From: SZUA-309 sp965230005
GTDB taxonomy: Bacteria; Pseudomonadota; Gammaproteobacteria; Pseudomonadales; Azotimanducaceae
Length of the DNA stretch: 64,000 nucleotides
Direction of reading: 5' to 3'
Assembly (NCBI GenBank): GCA_965230005.1
Contig: OZ245934.1
Location: 1,178,001 to 1,242,000 of the forward strand
This document shows positions 27,048 to 36,232 of the stretch, piece after piece. The notes under the pieces were generated by a model, which saw nothing but the letters and a program-made list of their open reading frames with translations, ran no database searches and was not told the DNA's origin. The translations under genes and the position numbers were made by a program. Each line of letters opens with the position of its first letter. Positions within the stretch are counted from its first letter, which is position 1.

Positions 27048-29056
27048 CAGACGAACGCACCGCAGAAACAGCAACAGGCAGCGGAGCACGCAAGGCGTGG
27101 CACAAGGTCGCCGAACTCCACGAGCTGCCCGAGGGGCGGGTGAAGTCGGCGACCGTGGGCACGAAAACCGTTGCCCTCGTTCACTTCCAGGGGCAGTACG
27201 CCGCCATGGACAACCGCTGCCCGCATCAGGGTGGCCCCCTCGGCGAAGGCGCCATCGAAGAAGGCGTCGACGGCAAGTGCTGGCTGCGCTGCCCCTGGCA
27301 CGGGTGGGACTTCGATCCGCTCACCGGTGAGCCACCGGGCGGCCATGAAGACAGTGGCCAGGAACTCTATCCCGTCGAAGTCCGGGAGGATGGGGTTTAT
27401 GTCGCCGCCGAACCGGAGGTCAGTCACGAAGCCACGGTCACCGATGTCATGGCCGAAACCATGGTCAACTGGGGCGTGAAGCGGGTGTTCGGCATGGTCG
27501 GCCACTCGAACCTCGGCCTCGCCGATGCGATCCGTCGTCAGGCCGATAGCGGCGCCATGGCCTACGTGGGGATACGCCACGAAGGCGCCGCCGCCTTCGC
27601 CTGCTCCGGCTACGCCAAACTCTCAGGACGCCCAGCCGCCTGCCTCACCATTGCCGGCCCCGGTGCAACCAACCTGCTCACGGGACTCTGGGATGCGAAG
27701 GTGGATCGAGCGCCGGTGCTGGCCCTTACGGGTCAGGTGGAGGTGCAGGTATTCGGCCCCGGCGCCTTTCAGGACATCGATCTCGGTGCGGCCTTCGAAG
27801 CCGTGGCCCGCTTCAGCCAGCCGGTGCTCGCAGAATCCCGCCACGGCGAGCTCATGAGCCTCGCCTGCAAGTCGGCCCTCGTCGAGCGGGACGTGGCCCA
27901 CCTGGTCTTTCCGGACAACGTGCAGACGCGCTCGGCTGGCAACACCACAGCCGGTGTGCCCGACGGGCGCCTCGGGAACCTCGCCGTGGCACCGGCGGAG
28001 GCGGATCTCAGCCGCACCCTCGAGGCGATCGCCGCCGCCAGCCGGCCGCTGATCGTCGTCGGTTACGGCGCCCGCGAGGCCATGCCGACAATCGTCGCCT
28101 TCGCCGAGCGGCTCAAGGCGCCGGTGGTGACCACCTTCAAGGCCAAGGGGCAGATCTCCGATGCGCACCCGCTCGCCGCCGGCGTGCTCGGGCGCTCGGG
28201 CACGCCGATCGCCAGCTGGTTCATGGCCGAGAGTGATCTGATCATCGCCCTGGGCTCTTCCTTTTCGAACCATACGGGTATCGAGCAGAAGAAACCGATC
28301 ATTCAGGTGGACTTCGAAGCCATGCAGCTGGGCAAGTTCCACCCCGTCGACTATCCCGTTCTCGGCGAAATCGGAAGAACCGTTACCGCCTGGCTCGAGC
28401 GGCTTCCGGAGCAGACGGCGGCCACCGATCAGCGCACGGAACTGGCTGAGCGCTGGGCCGCCTGGCGCGCCGAGAAAGCCAGCCGGGCCGCCGACGATCG
28501 GGCTCGGGGGCTACCGTCCGCGGCCGTGTTTGCCGCGCTGACCGATCTCGTTCCAGACGATGCCGTCATGGCGGTGGACGTCGGTAACAACACCTATTCC
28601 TTCGGCCGCTACTTCGAGTGCGCCCGGCAACCGGTGCTGATGTCCGGCTATCTCGGCTCCATCGGCTTCAGTCTGCCAGCCGCTCTCGGTGCCTGGGCGG
28701 CGACGCAGGACTTCCCCGAGTATGCCGGACGCAAAGTTGTCTCGATTTCCGGCGATGGTGGCTTCGGGCAGTACCTCGCTGAGCTCACCACGGCGGTAAA
28801 GTACGACATGGACATCACCCACGTGCTGCTCAACAACAGCGAGCTCGGGAAAATTTCCAAGGAGCAGCGGGCGGGTGAGTGGGATGTCTGGGCAACCGAT
28901 CTGGTCAATCCGGATTTTGCGGCCTACGCGGAACTCTGCGGCGCCCGCGGCTTCCGGGTCAGCACCAGGGAGGCCCTCGAGCCTGCCCTGCGCGCCGCCC
29001 TCGAGCATCCCGGTCCGGCGCTCGTGGAGATCCTGACGGACGCGGAACTGGTTTAA
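27044..29056 (+). CDS. Rieske [2Fe-2S] - thiamine diphosphate enzyme fusion
   Basis: A 670-residue two-part protein. Residues 18-125 are a Rieske ferredoxin domain with NRCPHQGGPLGEG (Cys59, His61) and LRCPWHGWDF (Cys83, His86). Residues 128-670 form a complete acetolactate synthase/pyruvate oxidase-type ThDP enzyme: catalytic Glu180 in GIRHEGAAAFACSGY, the central domain from about 320, and the cofactor motif SGDGGFGQYLAEL to LLNNSELG (about 569-602). The Rieske part could pass electrons to or from a 2-keto acid decarboxylation step, in place of flavin or quinone. The RBS is AAAGGAAA; ATGA overlap with the upstream sugar dehydrogenase-like gene; a luciferase-like gene follows after 10 bases. 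The fusion is continuous, with no frameshift. Substrate unknown. Confidence 0.9.
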   Translation: MTDERTAETATGSGARKAWHKVAELHELPEGRVKSATVGTKTVALVHFQGQYAAMDNRCPHQGGPLGEGAIEEGVDGKCWLRCPWHGWDFDPLTGEPPGGHEDSGQELYPVEVREDGVYVAAEPEVSHEATVTDVMAETMVNWGVKRVFGMVGHSNLGLADAIRRQADSGAMAYVGIRHEGAAAFACSGYAKLSGRPAACLTIAGPGATNLLTGLWDAKVDRAPVLALTGQVEVQVFGPGAFQDIDLGAAFEAVARFSQPVLAESRHGELMSLACKSALVERDVAHLVFPDNVQTRSAGNTTAGVPDGRLGNLAVAPAEADLSRTLEAIAAASRPLIVVGYGAREAMPTIVAFAERLKAPVVTTFKAKGQISDAHPLAAGVLGRSGTPIASWFMAESDLIIALGSSFSNHTGIEQKKPIIQVDFEAMQLGKFHPVDYPVLGEIGRTVTAWLERLPEQTAATDQRTELAERWAAWRAEKASRAADDRARGLPSAAVFAALTDLVPDDAVMAVDVGNNTYSFGRYFECARQPVLMSGYLGSIGFSLPAALGAWAATQDFPEYAGRKVVSISGDGGFGQYLAELTTAVKYDMDITHVLLNNSELGKISKEQRAGEWDVWATDLVNPDFAAYAELCGARGFRVSTREALEPALRAALEHPGPALVEILTDAELV

Positions 29057-29066
29057 GGAGCACCCC

Positions 29067-30137
29067 ATGGACCTCGGCATCTGTGTGGCATCACACATCG
29101 GCGACATCGACTACATCGTGCGGGCCGAAGCCCTCGGCTACAGCCACGCCTGGCTCGCGGACTCCCAGATGCTGTGGTCCGACTGCTACGCCACGCTGGC
29201 CCTCGCCGCGGTCAGAACGAATCGCATTCAACTCGGTACCGGGGTCGCCGTGAGCGGCACACGACCCGCGGCCGTAAACGCCGCGGGGATCGCAACCATT
29301 AACGCCCTCGCCCCGGGCCGCACCTTCTTTGGCGTCGGTGCCGGGAACACGGCGCGCCGCGTCATGGGTCTGCCGCCACAGCGCATCGCCGACTTCGAAC
29401 GTTATCTGAAGACGCTTGTCCCCCTGCTGCGCGGTGAGGAAGCCGACTTCGAACACGACGGCGTCACACGACCCATCCGTCACATCATGCCAGACAAAGG
29501 TTTCGTCAACTTCGAGGATCCCATTCCGCTTTACGTGTCGGGCTTTGGTCCCCGGAGTCTGGCGCTGGCGGGTCGCTATGGCGACGGTGCGGTCGTGGGT
29601 GCGGCTCGGGACGGTTCCGCAGGCAGTATGTGGCACATGATCGAAGCCGGAGCCCGGGAAGCCGGACGGGCGCTCACTCCCGGCGAGAACTACTACACGA
29701 CGGCGCTCACCACCATGGTCGTCCTCGACCCCGGAGAAGCCGTCGACTCGGAACGGGTGAAAGCCGAGTGCGGCGCCATGGCCATGGCGGCCGTGCACTA
29801 CAGCTACGATCAGTTCCGCAACTTCGGCCACCAGCCGCCGAATCATCTCGCCGGCATCTGGGACGACTACACGGCCCTCCTGGCCCAGGTGCCGGAAGAG
29901 CGGCGTCACCAGCGCGTTCACGCCGGGCACAATTGCTGGGTGCTGCCGGAAGAGGAACGGTTCCTGACTCCGGAGGTACTCCGGGCTGCCTGCCTGATCG
30001 GCACCGCGGATGAGCTCCTCGAGCATCTGCACCGCCTTGCCGACGACGGCCTCAACCAGGTGATGATCCTGCCGAACTTCGATACCCGCTATGACGTGAT
30101 CGAACGCGTGGGCAGGGACGTGCTGCCGCATCTTTGA
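29067..30137 (+). CDS. LLM class (luciferase-like) flavin/F420 oxidoreductase
   Basis: TIM-barrel flavin-type oxidoreductase of 356 residues. It opens MDLGICVASHIGDIDYIV, with AEALGYSHAWLADSQMLWSDCY, LGTGVAVSGTRPAAVNA and GVGAGNTARRVMGLPP, typical of the F420/FMN luciferase-like fold. An AAGGAG lies 7 bases ahead of the ATG. As the last gene in the operon with the sugar dehydrogenase-like and Rieske-ThDP proteins, it likely takes part in the same oxidative pathway. Whether FMN or F420 is used cannot be decided here. Confidence 0.88.
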   Translation: MDLGICVASHIGDIDYIVRAEALGYSHAWLADSQMLWSDCYATLALAAVRTNRIQLGTGVAVSGTRPAAVNAAGIATINALAPGRTFFGVGAGNTARRVMGLPPQRIADFERYLKTLVPLLRGEEADFEHDGVTRPIRHIMPDKGFVNFEDPIPLYVSGFGPRSLALAGRYGDGAVVGAARDGSAGSMWHMIEAGAREAGRALTPGENYYTTALTTMVVLDPGEAVDSERVKAECGAMAMAAVHYSYDQFRNFGHQPPNHLAGIWDDYTALLAQVPEERRHQRVHAGHNCWVLPEEERFLTPEVLRAACLIGTADELLEHLHRLADDGLNQVMILPNFDTRYDVIERVGRDVLPHL

Positions 30138-30174
30138 GCGCCAGCGCCCCGATCGGCAGTCAGACAATCTTTCT

Positions 30175-30193
30175 ATTGCGAATCATTCTTATT
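30175..30193 (+). promoter_or_regulatory. Candidate Fur box upstream of the TonB receptor
   Basis: The 19 bases ATTGCGAATCATTCTTATT resemble Fur sites: core GAATCATT and a trailing TTATT, with 15 of 19 positions equal to the common AATGAGAATCATTATCATT form. It lies 54 bases before the start of the TonB-dependent receptor gene, in an AT-rich stretch (30170-30210) that would hold its promoter. Iron repression of the receptor is inferred. Confidence 0.55.
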
Positions 30194-30246
30194 CAGAATT
30201 AGAATTCGTCCCTTCGCATTCACAAATACCACCCGAGTCAGTATTC

Positions 30247-32508
30247 ATGGAGAGATTGAGAAGCTCAGCGCTCATCGCAGCGCTGATCGCGAGCCCTTTT
30301 GCCTATGCGCAGGACAATGAGAACGACACGCCGACGCGGTTCATCGAGGAGATAACCATCATCGGCGATCGCGAGCGGCAGGGGCAGATCACCGGATCCG
30401 CAGAGTTCATCGGCCCTGAGGATCTGGAGCGCTTCGAGTATTCAGACGTGCAGCGCATCCTGCGCCAGGCACCTGGAGTCTCCCTGCAGGTGGAGGATGG
30501 CTACGGGCTGCGACCGAACATCAGCATTCGAGGGGTGCCCACGGAGCGCTCCGGACGGATCACGCTGCTCGAGGACAACGTGCTGATCGCGCCGGCCCCC
30601 TACTCGGCTCCCTCCGCCTACTACTTCCCGACCGTTGGCCGCCTCGCAGCCATGGAAGTGTTGAAAGGCCCAGCCGCCATTACCCAGGGCCCCTACACGA
30701 TCGGTGGCGCCCTCAACATGATTTCAACCCCGGTTCCGGACGGTCCCCGCGGGGCGGTGCTGGCAGAAGCCGGTGAAGACGACACCTATCGACTCCACGC
30801 CCACTGGGGTACCCGCACGGACTCGGGCTTCGGTTTCATGGGCGAGACGCATCAGTGGCGGTCCGATGGCTTCCAGACCATCGACCGCAGCAACACCAAC
30901 ACGGGCCTCGACCTCGAGGACTACACCCTGAAACTGTCCTGGGCGCCGACCGATTCCCGTCACGCGGTCGAACTGAAACTCCAGTACGCCGAGCAACAGT
31001 CGAATCAAAGCTATCTCGGTCTGACCGACGATGACTTCGGTGGCGATGCCTGGCGCCGCTATGGGCTATCCGACCTCGATCAGATCAACACGGAACATCA
31101 GCAGCAGATCCTTCGCTATCAGTTCGCGGCGAGTGAAACCTTCACCTTCACCGCAACCGCCTACAACAACGAACATGAGCGGGACTGGTTCAAGACCGAA
31201 GGCCTCGATTTCGACGGCAGCGACAACGCACAGGAATTCTCCCGCAACAGCTGGGCCAACGTCATTCAGGCCATCAACCGCGGCGAAGACTCCGGTGGCG
31301 CGACGGCCGATGAACTGCAGGCCATCCTCGAGGGCGGTGATACGGCCGACGGCGCCATCCAGCTCCGCTCCAATGCCCGCACTTATTACTCACGGGGCAT
31401 TCAGCTGAGGGGCAACTGGCTGGTCACGACCGGTAACGCCAGCCACGACATCGAGGTCGGCGTTCGCTACCACGAAGACGAGGAAGACCGGCTCCAGCGC
31501 AACAGCACCTATACGCAGACGAACGGCACGCTCGTCCTCGACGATCTCGGTCTTCTCGGTAATGCCGGCAATCGGATTCAGAACGCCGAAGCCTGGGCAC
31601 TGCACATCTACGATCGCATCGAGTTCGGTAACTGGACCGTATCGCCCGGTCTGCGCTATGAGGACATCGATCAGAGCCGCATCCGCTACGAGATCCGTCC
31701 CGGCAACACGGACGATCCCGCGTCCCGGGATCCGGACAACGTCCGCGACACCCGGGCCAACAGCACCAGAGTCTGGCTGCCGGGCATCGGCGTCCTCTAT
31801 CGCGTGAACGATGGCCTTTCCCTGCTCGGCGGAGTCCACAAAGGATTCTCCGCGCCGCCGAATGCCCCCGGCATCAAGGAAGAAGAGTCCGTCAACTACG
31901 AACTCGGCCTGCGCTATGGTGCCGAGCGCTGGAACCTCGAAGCCATCGCCTTTCTGACGGACTACAAAAACCTGCTCGGGATCTGCACCGCCTCTTCCGG
32001 CAGCGACTGTGAGATCGGAGATGCCTTCAATGGCGACGCAGCGACGATCCAGGGTCTCGAGTTCCGGGCCGGCATCGACCTCGCCGGTGCTGGCCGGAGC
32101 TTCCAGCTGCCCCTCGATTTCACCTGGACCTATACGGACAGCCAGTTCGACACGGACATTGCGGATACGGAGTACTGGGGCGACGTGAGCGAAGGCGATC
32201 CGATTCCCTATATTCCCGAGCATCAGTTCCTGCTGCGACTCGGTCTCGTGGTGTCGTCCTTCAGCGCCGACCTGTCCGCCAACTACATCGACTCGGTCTG
32301 CACGCGCCCGGCCTGCGGCGCCTTCGAGGCCACCGACGATTCCCTCACCTGGGACATCGCTGCGGCCTGGGCTGCGACGGATTATTTCGACGTCTTCGCC
32401 CGCGTCGAAAACCTGACGAACGAGCAGGACATCATGGGCCGCGAGCCTTATGGCGCTCGGCCCAACAAAGCCCGGACTGCCGCCCTCGGCATTCGCCTGG
32501 CTTTTTGA
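30247..32508 (+). CDS. TonB-dependent receptor, FecA-like
   Basis: Outer-membrane active transporter of 753 residues. Signal peptide MERLRSSALIAALIASPFAYA; a TonB-box-like IEEITIIG at 33-40; plug domain (about 45-165) with SDVQRILRQAPGVSLQ, PNISIRGVPTERSGRI and LEDNVLIAPAPYSAPSAYYFP; then a 22-stranded barrel ending in ALGIRLAF with the terminal Phe needed for insertion. The plug sequence is closest to ferric citrate FecA-type receptors. The Fur-like site 54 bases upstream fits an iron complex as substrate. No FecR/FecI-type N-terminal signalling domain is present, so it is transport only. The 110 bases to its left hold the regulatory region; 32509-32631 holds no gene. Confidence 0.93.
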   Translation: MERLRSSALIAALIASPFAYAQDNENDTPTRFIEEITIIGDRERQGQITGSAEFIGPEDLERFEYSDVQRILRQAPGVSLQVEDGYGLRPNISIRGVPTERSGRITLLEDNVLIAPAPYSAPSAYYFPTVGRLAAMEVLKGPAAITQGPYTIGGALNMISTPVPDGPRGAVLAEAGEDDTYRLHAHWGTRTDSGFGFMGETHQWRSDGFQTIDRSNTNTGLDLEDYTLKLSWAPTDSRHAVELKLQYAEQQSNQSYLGLTDDDFGGDAWRRYGLSDLDQINTEHQQQILRYQFAASETFTFTATAYNNEHERDWFKTEGLDFDGSDNAQEFSRNSWANVIQAINRGEDSGGATADELQAILEGGDTADGAIQLRSNARTYYSRGIQLRGNWLVTTGNASHDIEVGVRYHEDEEDRLQRNSTYTQTNGTLVLDDLGLLGNAGNRIQNAEAWALHIYDRIEFGNWTVSPGLRYEDIDQSRIRYEIRPGNTDDPASRDPDNVRDTRANSTRVWLPGIGVLYRVNDGLSLLGGVHKGFSAPPNAPGIKEEESVNYELGLRYGAERWNLEAIAFLTDYKNLLGICTASSGSDCEIGDAFNGDAATIQGLEFRAGIDLAGAGRSFQLPLDFTWTYTDSQFDTDIADTEYWGDVSEGDPIPYIPEHQFLLRLGLVVSSFSADLSANYIDSVCTRPACGAFEATDDSLTWDIAAAWAATDYFDVFARVENLTNEQDIMGREPYGARPNKARTAALGIRLAF

Positions 32509-32631
32509 GCCGCCAGCGAGCCTCGCGCTCGCAGAGACTCCGACCGGGGACCAGACGGGACACACCCGACTGGTACCCCGGCACCTCGCCGCGTATTCTC
32601 GAGCGCTTCGATGCTGCGCTGAGGGGAGCAC

Positions 32632-33951
32632 GTGCAGGACGAACAGAAGATCAGCACGGGCAGCTATGCCTTTCTCGGCTTTCTGACGCTGCTCAACGTC
32701 CTGAACTTCGTGGACCGGCAGCTTCTCGCCAGCTTCGCCAACTTCATCGTCCCTGACCTCGGCCTGACGAACACCGAATTCGGGCTCCTTACCGGGCTCT
32801 TCTTTCTGTTCTTCTATTCCGTAGCCGGTATCTTCATGGGGGCTCTGGCGGACACCGTGAACCGCACCCGGCTGATCGCCGCCGGTCTTGCGGCCTGGAG
32901 CGTGCTGACCGCGGCCTCCGGCGCAGCCAGGGGCTTCGTCAGCCTGGCCATTCCCCGCATGTTCATCGGCGTCGGCGAATCGATCATGACGCCGACCTCC
33001 ATGTCGCTGCTCGCCGACCGCTTCCCAGCGGAGCGCCTCGGCTTCGCGTCGGGCTTCTACTATATGGGCGTACCCATCGGTGTCGGGGCGAGCCTGCTGG
33101 TGGTTGGCTACCTCGGGCCAGCCATCGGCTGGCGCAACTGTTTCTATCTGCTTGGCGCCATCGGCGTGGTGTTTGCGGTGATCATGTGGTTCATGCCGGA
33201 AACGCCGCGTCGGCATCTCGTGGAGGCCCGGGCCGACTCGACGGCGCCGCAACAGTCTTTCCGGGAAATCGCGCAAACCCTGAGCCAGGCTCTGAAAACC
33301 TCACCCGCTCTACTCATGACCATCGGCGGCGGCGTCGCCTTCCACTTCATCCTGGGCGCCGCGACCTTCGATCAGCTCTGGTACGTGCAGGAACGCGGCT
33401 TCGACCGCGCCGAGATCGCTCAGATCACCGGCTGGATCGGCATCGTCGCCGGGCTCCTCGGCAATCTCTTCGGCGGCATTGGCGGCGATTGGTTTCTGCG
33501 CAAAACCGGGGTCGGGCGACCCATGTTCCTGTTCTGGATCATGGTCGTACTGGCGCCCCTGAACATCGCCTACCGGCTCGTGGATCCCGAATCGGCGCTC
33601 TTCTGGATCGGGGTGTTCATCGGTTTTTTCCAGCTCGGCTGTTTTTACGGTCCGACCTTCTCGACCGTGCAGGAACTGGTGCCTCCCCAGATTCGTGCAA
33701 CGGTGGTGGCACTCTACATCCTGCTGCTGAACATGGCGGGCGTGGCCATCGGCGTGAGCGCCGCCGGCTGGTACGTCGATCAGCTCTTGGCAGCGGGTGA
33801 TCCGGCACCCTATACGACCGCCCTGCTCTGGTTCACGGTCATCTCCTTCACGGCGATTCCGCTCTTCTTTCTCGCCGGGAAACGCTACGAGCGGGACAAG
33901 GCGCGGCTCTACGAAACCATGGGCCAGGGCTCAGGCACGAGTCCGGCCTGA
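32632..33951 (+). CDS. MFS transporter, spinster-like
   Basis: Inner-membrane transporter of 439 residues with 12 predicted helices. LLNVLNFVDRQLLASFANFIV in helix 1, MGALADTVNRTRLI as the first cytoplasmic loop and MFIGVGESIMTPTSMSLLAD mark the family. The start is GTG, close behind GAGGGGAG; no better ATG is available. It is downstream of the TonB receptor in the same direction with a 123-base gap, so co-transcription is possible and it could move the same ligand across the inner membrane. Resembles the transporter at 17177-18595. Confidence 0.9.
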   Translation: MQDEQKISTGSYAFLGFLTLLNVLNFVDRQLLASFANFIVPDLGLTNTEFGLLTGLFFLFFYSVAGIFMGALADTVNRTRLIAAGLAAWSVLTAASGAARGFVSLAIPRMFIGVGESIMTPTSMSLLADRFPAERLGFASGFYYMGVPIGVGASLLVVGYLGPAIGWRNCFYLLGAIGVVFAVIMWFMPETPRRHLVEARADSTAPQQSFREIAQTLSQALKTSPALLMTIGGGVAFHFILGAATFDQLWYVQERGFDRAEIAQITGWIGIVAGLLGNLFGGIGGDWFLRKTGVGRPMFLFWIMVVLAPLNIAYRLVDPESALFWIGVFIGFFQLGCFYGPTFSTVQELVPPQIRATVVALYILLLNMAGVAIGVSAAGWYVDQLLAAGDPAPYTTALLWFTVISFTAIPLFFLAGKRYERDKARLYETMGQGSGTSPA

Positions 33952-33963
33952 AGGAGCCTTCAG
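33948..33963. terminator. Palindrome between convergent genes
   Basis: CTGAAGG-ag-CCTTCAG, a perfect 7-bp inverted repeat, overlaps the MFS stop codon and lies before the end of the convergent DUF1761 gene. There is no T run on either strand, so a two-way terminator is only suggested. Confidence 0.3.
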
Positions 33964-33976
33964 ACGTCCGAGGCGC

Positions 33977-34369
33977 TCAGAAGGCGCCGATGATCGCCCC
34001 CATGAGCACGCTGTAAGTCACCCGATAGCCGGCCTGAATGAGAAACAGCGGCATCCCCCAGCCGCAGAAAGCCGTGTCCGATGCCATGGCAGTGGCAATG
34101 AAGCCGATGCCGACGAGGAGCCCGAAAGCGGCGCCCGGGATCACGCCATCGATGGCGAGCGCGCCCATGAGACCGGCCACGACGACGCAGGTCAGCAGCG
34201 CCGTAAAAAAGCTGATGATGAAAGGCGCCGGCGTCGGCTGAATGTCCGCCTCTGTTTTACCAAGCGCCGTCATCCAGGCCTTGCCGAACAGCGGGCCATA
34301 CCAGAGCCCGCCGAGCACAAAGGCAACCACCGTCGCCACCCCGATTGCCAGCCAATCGACTTCCATCAT
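33977..34369 (-). CDS. DUF1761 family membrane protein
   Basis: Small inner-membrane protein of 130 residues with four predicted helices. The family block DWLAIGVATVVAFVLGGLWYGPLFGKAWM opens the protein and is followed by GK-T region and FIISFFTALLTCVVVAGLMGAL; GMPLFLIQAGYRVTYSVLMGAIIGAF closes it. GGGAGG lies 9 bases before the first of two adjacent ATGs. Function of the family is unknown. Stands alone, divergent from the PLP decarboxylase gene. Confidence 0.88.
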   Translation of the reverse strand: MMEVDWLAIGVATVVAFVLGGLWYGPLFGKAWMTALGKTEADIQPTPAPFIISFFTALLTCVVVAGLMGALAIDGVIPGAAFGLLVGIGFIATAMASDTAFCGWGMPLFLIQAGYRVTYSVLMGAIIGAF

Positions 34370-34479
34370 CTCTCGAGTCCTCCCTGATGAACCGGCCAGA
34401 GCCTAGCCGGTCACGCCCCGATTGCGAAGACGGGCCGTTCCCGTCACAGTGGCTGCTTTCCCTGCTGGAGTAAGCCCCT

Positions 34480-35766
34480 GTGCGAGAGGAGACGCAGCAA
34501 AGCACTGGAGACGAGATCGGTCCGGAACGGCACCATGAGATGCCGGCCGGAGGCCGCAGCTGGCCAGAGCTCGAAGCGGAGATGATCGAGCGCGGTGGCG
34601 GCGATGCGCGCTGGCGCGACGGCCGGACCGCGGTCTACGTATTCAACGCCGGCGAGGACGTCGCGGCGGTGCAGAAAGCGGCTTACAGCCTCTACATGTC
34701 AGAGAACGGGCTAGGCCCTCTGGCTTTCCCGAGCCTCAAGCAGATGGAAAGCGAAGTGGTCGGCATGGCGCTTTCTCTGCTGCATGGGCCCGCCGGCGCC
34801 ACAGGCACCATCACCTCCGGTGGCACGGATTCCATCACTATGGCTGTAAAGGCGGCACGCGCCTGTGCCCGCGCCGAGGGTCGCGCCGGTCCCGGCACGG
34901 GGAATCTGGTGCTGCCCTTCTCAGCCCACCCTGCCTTCGACAAGGCAGCAACGCTCATGGATCTGGAGCTGCGGCGAGTGCCCGTGCGCGATGACTTTCT
35001 GGCCGACATCGACGCCATGGCAGCGGCCGTCGACGAGAACACGGTCATGATCGTCGGTTCGGCGCCCAGCTTTCCCTATGGGCTCATCGACGACATCGAG
35101 TCCCTCGGTGCGCTGGCCGAAGCACGGAATCTCTGGCTGCACGTTGACGCCTGCGTGGGCGGCTACATTGCCCCCTTCGTGCGTATGAACGGCACCGACC
35201 TCGCCCCCTTCGACTTCTCCGTACCCGGTGTCAGCAGTATGTCTGCCGACCTGCACAAGTACGGCTATTGTGCCAAGGGAGCATCAACCGTTCTCTATCG
35301 GAGCGAAGCGTTGCACGCACACATGATCTTCGACTGCGCCGATTGGCCCGGCGGTCGCATGATCACACCCACGCTCGCCGGCACCCGACCTGGTGGCGCC
35401 ATCTCCGCCGCCTGGGCGGTCATGAACTACCTGGGTGTGGAGGGGTATCGGGAAAAGCAGAAACAGGTCACCGACGCACGGGAAGCCGTGGAAGCCGGCG
35501 TTCGAGCGCTCGGCTTCGAAGTGCTCGGGACCCCGAAGCTCGGCATCGTCGCCTTTACGCACCCCAGTGCCAACGTCTACGACGTCTATCGCAACCTGTA
35601 CCGGAAAGGCTGGTTCACAAGCCTGACCACGGCGCCACCGGCCCTGCACCTGATGCTGTCACCGTTTCATCTGACGGTGGTGGACGATTATCTGGCGGAC
35701 CTCGCCGCGGCTCTGGAAGCGGCCGGGGAGGACACGGGCGAGACCTTCGAAGCCCGCTACAGCTGA
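34480..35766 (+). CDS. PLP-dependent decarboxylase/lyase, sphingosine-1-phosphate lyase-like
   Basis: Fold-type I PLP enzyme of 428 residues in the group II decarboxylase/S1P lyase superfamily. GTITSGGTDSITMAVKAAR (about residues 107-125) binds the cofactor; HVDACVGGYIAPF gives the Asp that contacts the pyridine nitrogen; SADLHKYGYCAKG carries the Schiff-base Lys near residue 259. S1P lyase cleaves phosphorylated sphingoid bases to a fatty aldehyde and phosphoethanolamine; glutamate or tyrosine decarboxylases share the fold, so the reaction is not certain. GTG start with GGAG 9 bases upstream; an in-frame ATG at 34540 has no RBS. Convergent with the STAS-like gene, one base apart. Confidence 0.82.
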   Translation: MREETQQSTGDEIGPERHHEMPAGGRSWPELEAEMIERGGGDARWRDGRTAVYVFNAGEDVAAVQKAAYSLYMSENGLGPLAFPSLKQMESEVVGMALSLLHGPAGATGTITSGGTDSITMAVKAARACARAEGRAGPGTGNLVLPFSAHPAFDKAATLMDLELRRVPVRDDFLADIDAMAAAVDENTVMIVGSAPSFPYGLIDDIESLGALAEARNLWLHVDACVGGYIAPFVRMNGTDLAPFDFSVPGVSSMSADLHKYGYCAKGASTVLYRSEALHAHMIFDCADWPGGRMITPTLAGTRPGGAISAAWAVMNYLGVEGYREKQKQVTDAREAVEAGVRALGFEVLGTPKLGIVAFTHPSANVYDVYRNLYRKGWFTSLTTAPPALHLMLSPFHLTVVDDYLADLAAALEAAGEDTGETFEARYS

Positions 35767-35767
35767 C

Positions 35768-36151
35768 TCAGGCGCTGCGGACCCACTGATCGGCCTCTGA
35801 ATCACTGGAGAATAGGCCGATATCGACGGGAACGTCTTTCGACTCATAAACAGCCACGAAGATCCGGCCGAGTTCTTCCATATGCTGCTGGATGATGAGG
35901 GCCGCACGGCCCTGCTTGCGGATTGCGTGGACTTCCGTGAAGACGTCGTCCGCATTCATGAGCGACTCCGTGGTCAGCGCACTGACATCCCAGTCCCTGA
36001 GGTCATAGATCAGGCGATCATGCGCAGCGAACTCGCTGACATGCTCGGTCACGTAGTTTCTCAGCAGATTGAGGCTCACACGGCCGCGCATGTGCACCAC
36101 GAGGACGCCGTCGCTGATTCTGTGGCTCACCTCTGAGATGAGGCTGTTCAT
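35768..36151 (-). CDS. Small STAS/SpoIIAA-like domain protein
   Basis: Protein of 127 residues, no signal peptide. The pattern DGVLVVHMRGRVSLNLLRNYV, then RLIYDLRDWDVSALTTES and GRAALIIQQHMEELGRIF, with alternating strands and helices, resembles a STAS or SpoIIAA-like fold used in protein-protein switches. I do not recognise a named family. The ATG at 36151 is chosen because the domain begins right there and GGGGAGG lies 11 bases upstream; a longer start at 36232 is weaker. A membrane protein gene follows on its upstream side (36233), on the same strand. Confidence 0.65.
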   Translation of the reverse strand: MNSLISEVSHRISDGVLVVHMRGRVSLNLLRNYVTEHVSEFAAHDRLIYDLRDWDVSALTTESLMNADDVFTEVHAIRKQGRAALIIQQHMEELGRIFVAVYESKDVPVDIGLFSSDSEADQWVRSA

Positions 36152-36232
36152 GGCTTCCGGCGCCTCCCCGACGCCAGTCACACCCTTCCAAATGCCGCGG
36201 CGGATAGTCGCACCGGAGCGGCCCGAGTGCAA

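Noticed and set aside
31390..33276. Minus-strand open frame of about 628 codons
   Set aside because: Spans parts of both the TonB receptor and MFS genes in antisense; no motif or start site support.
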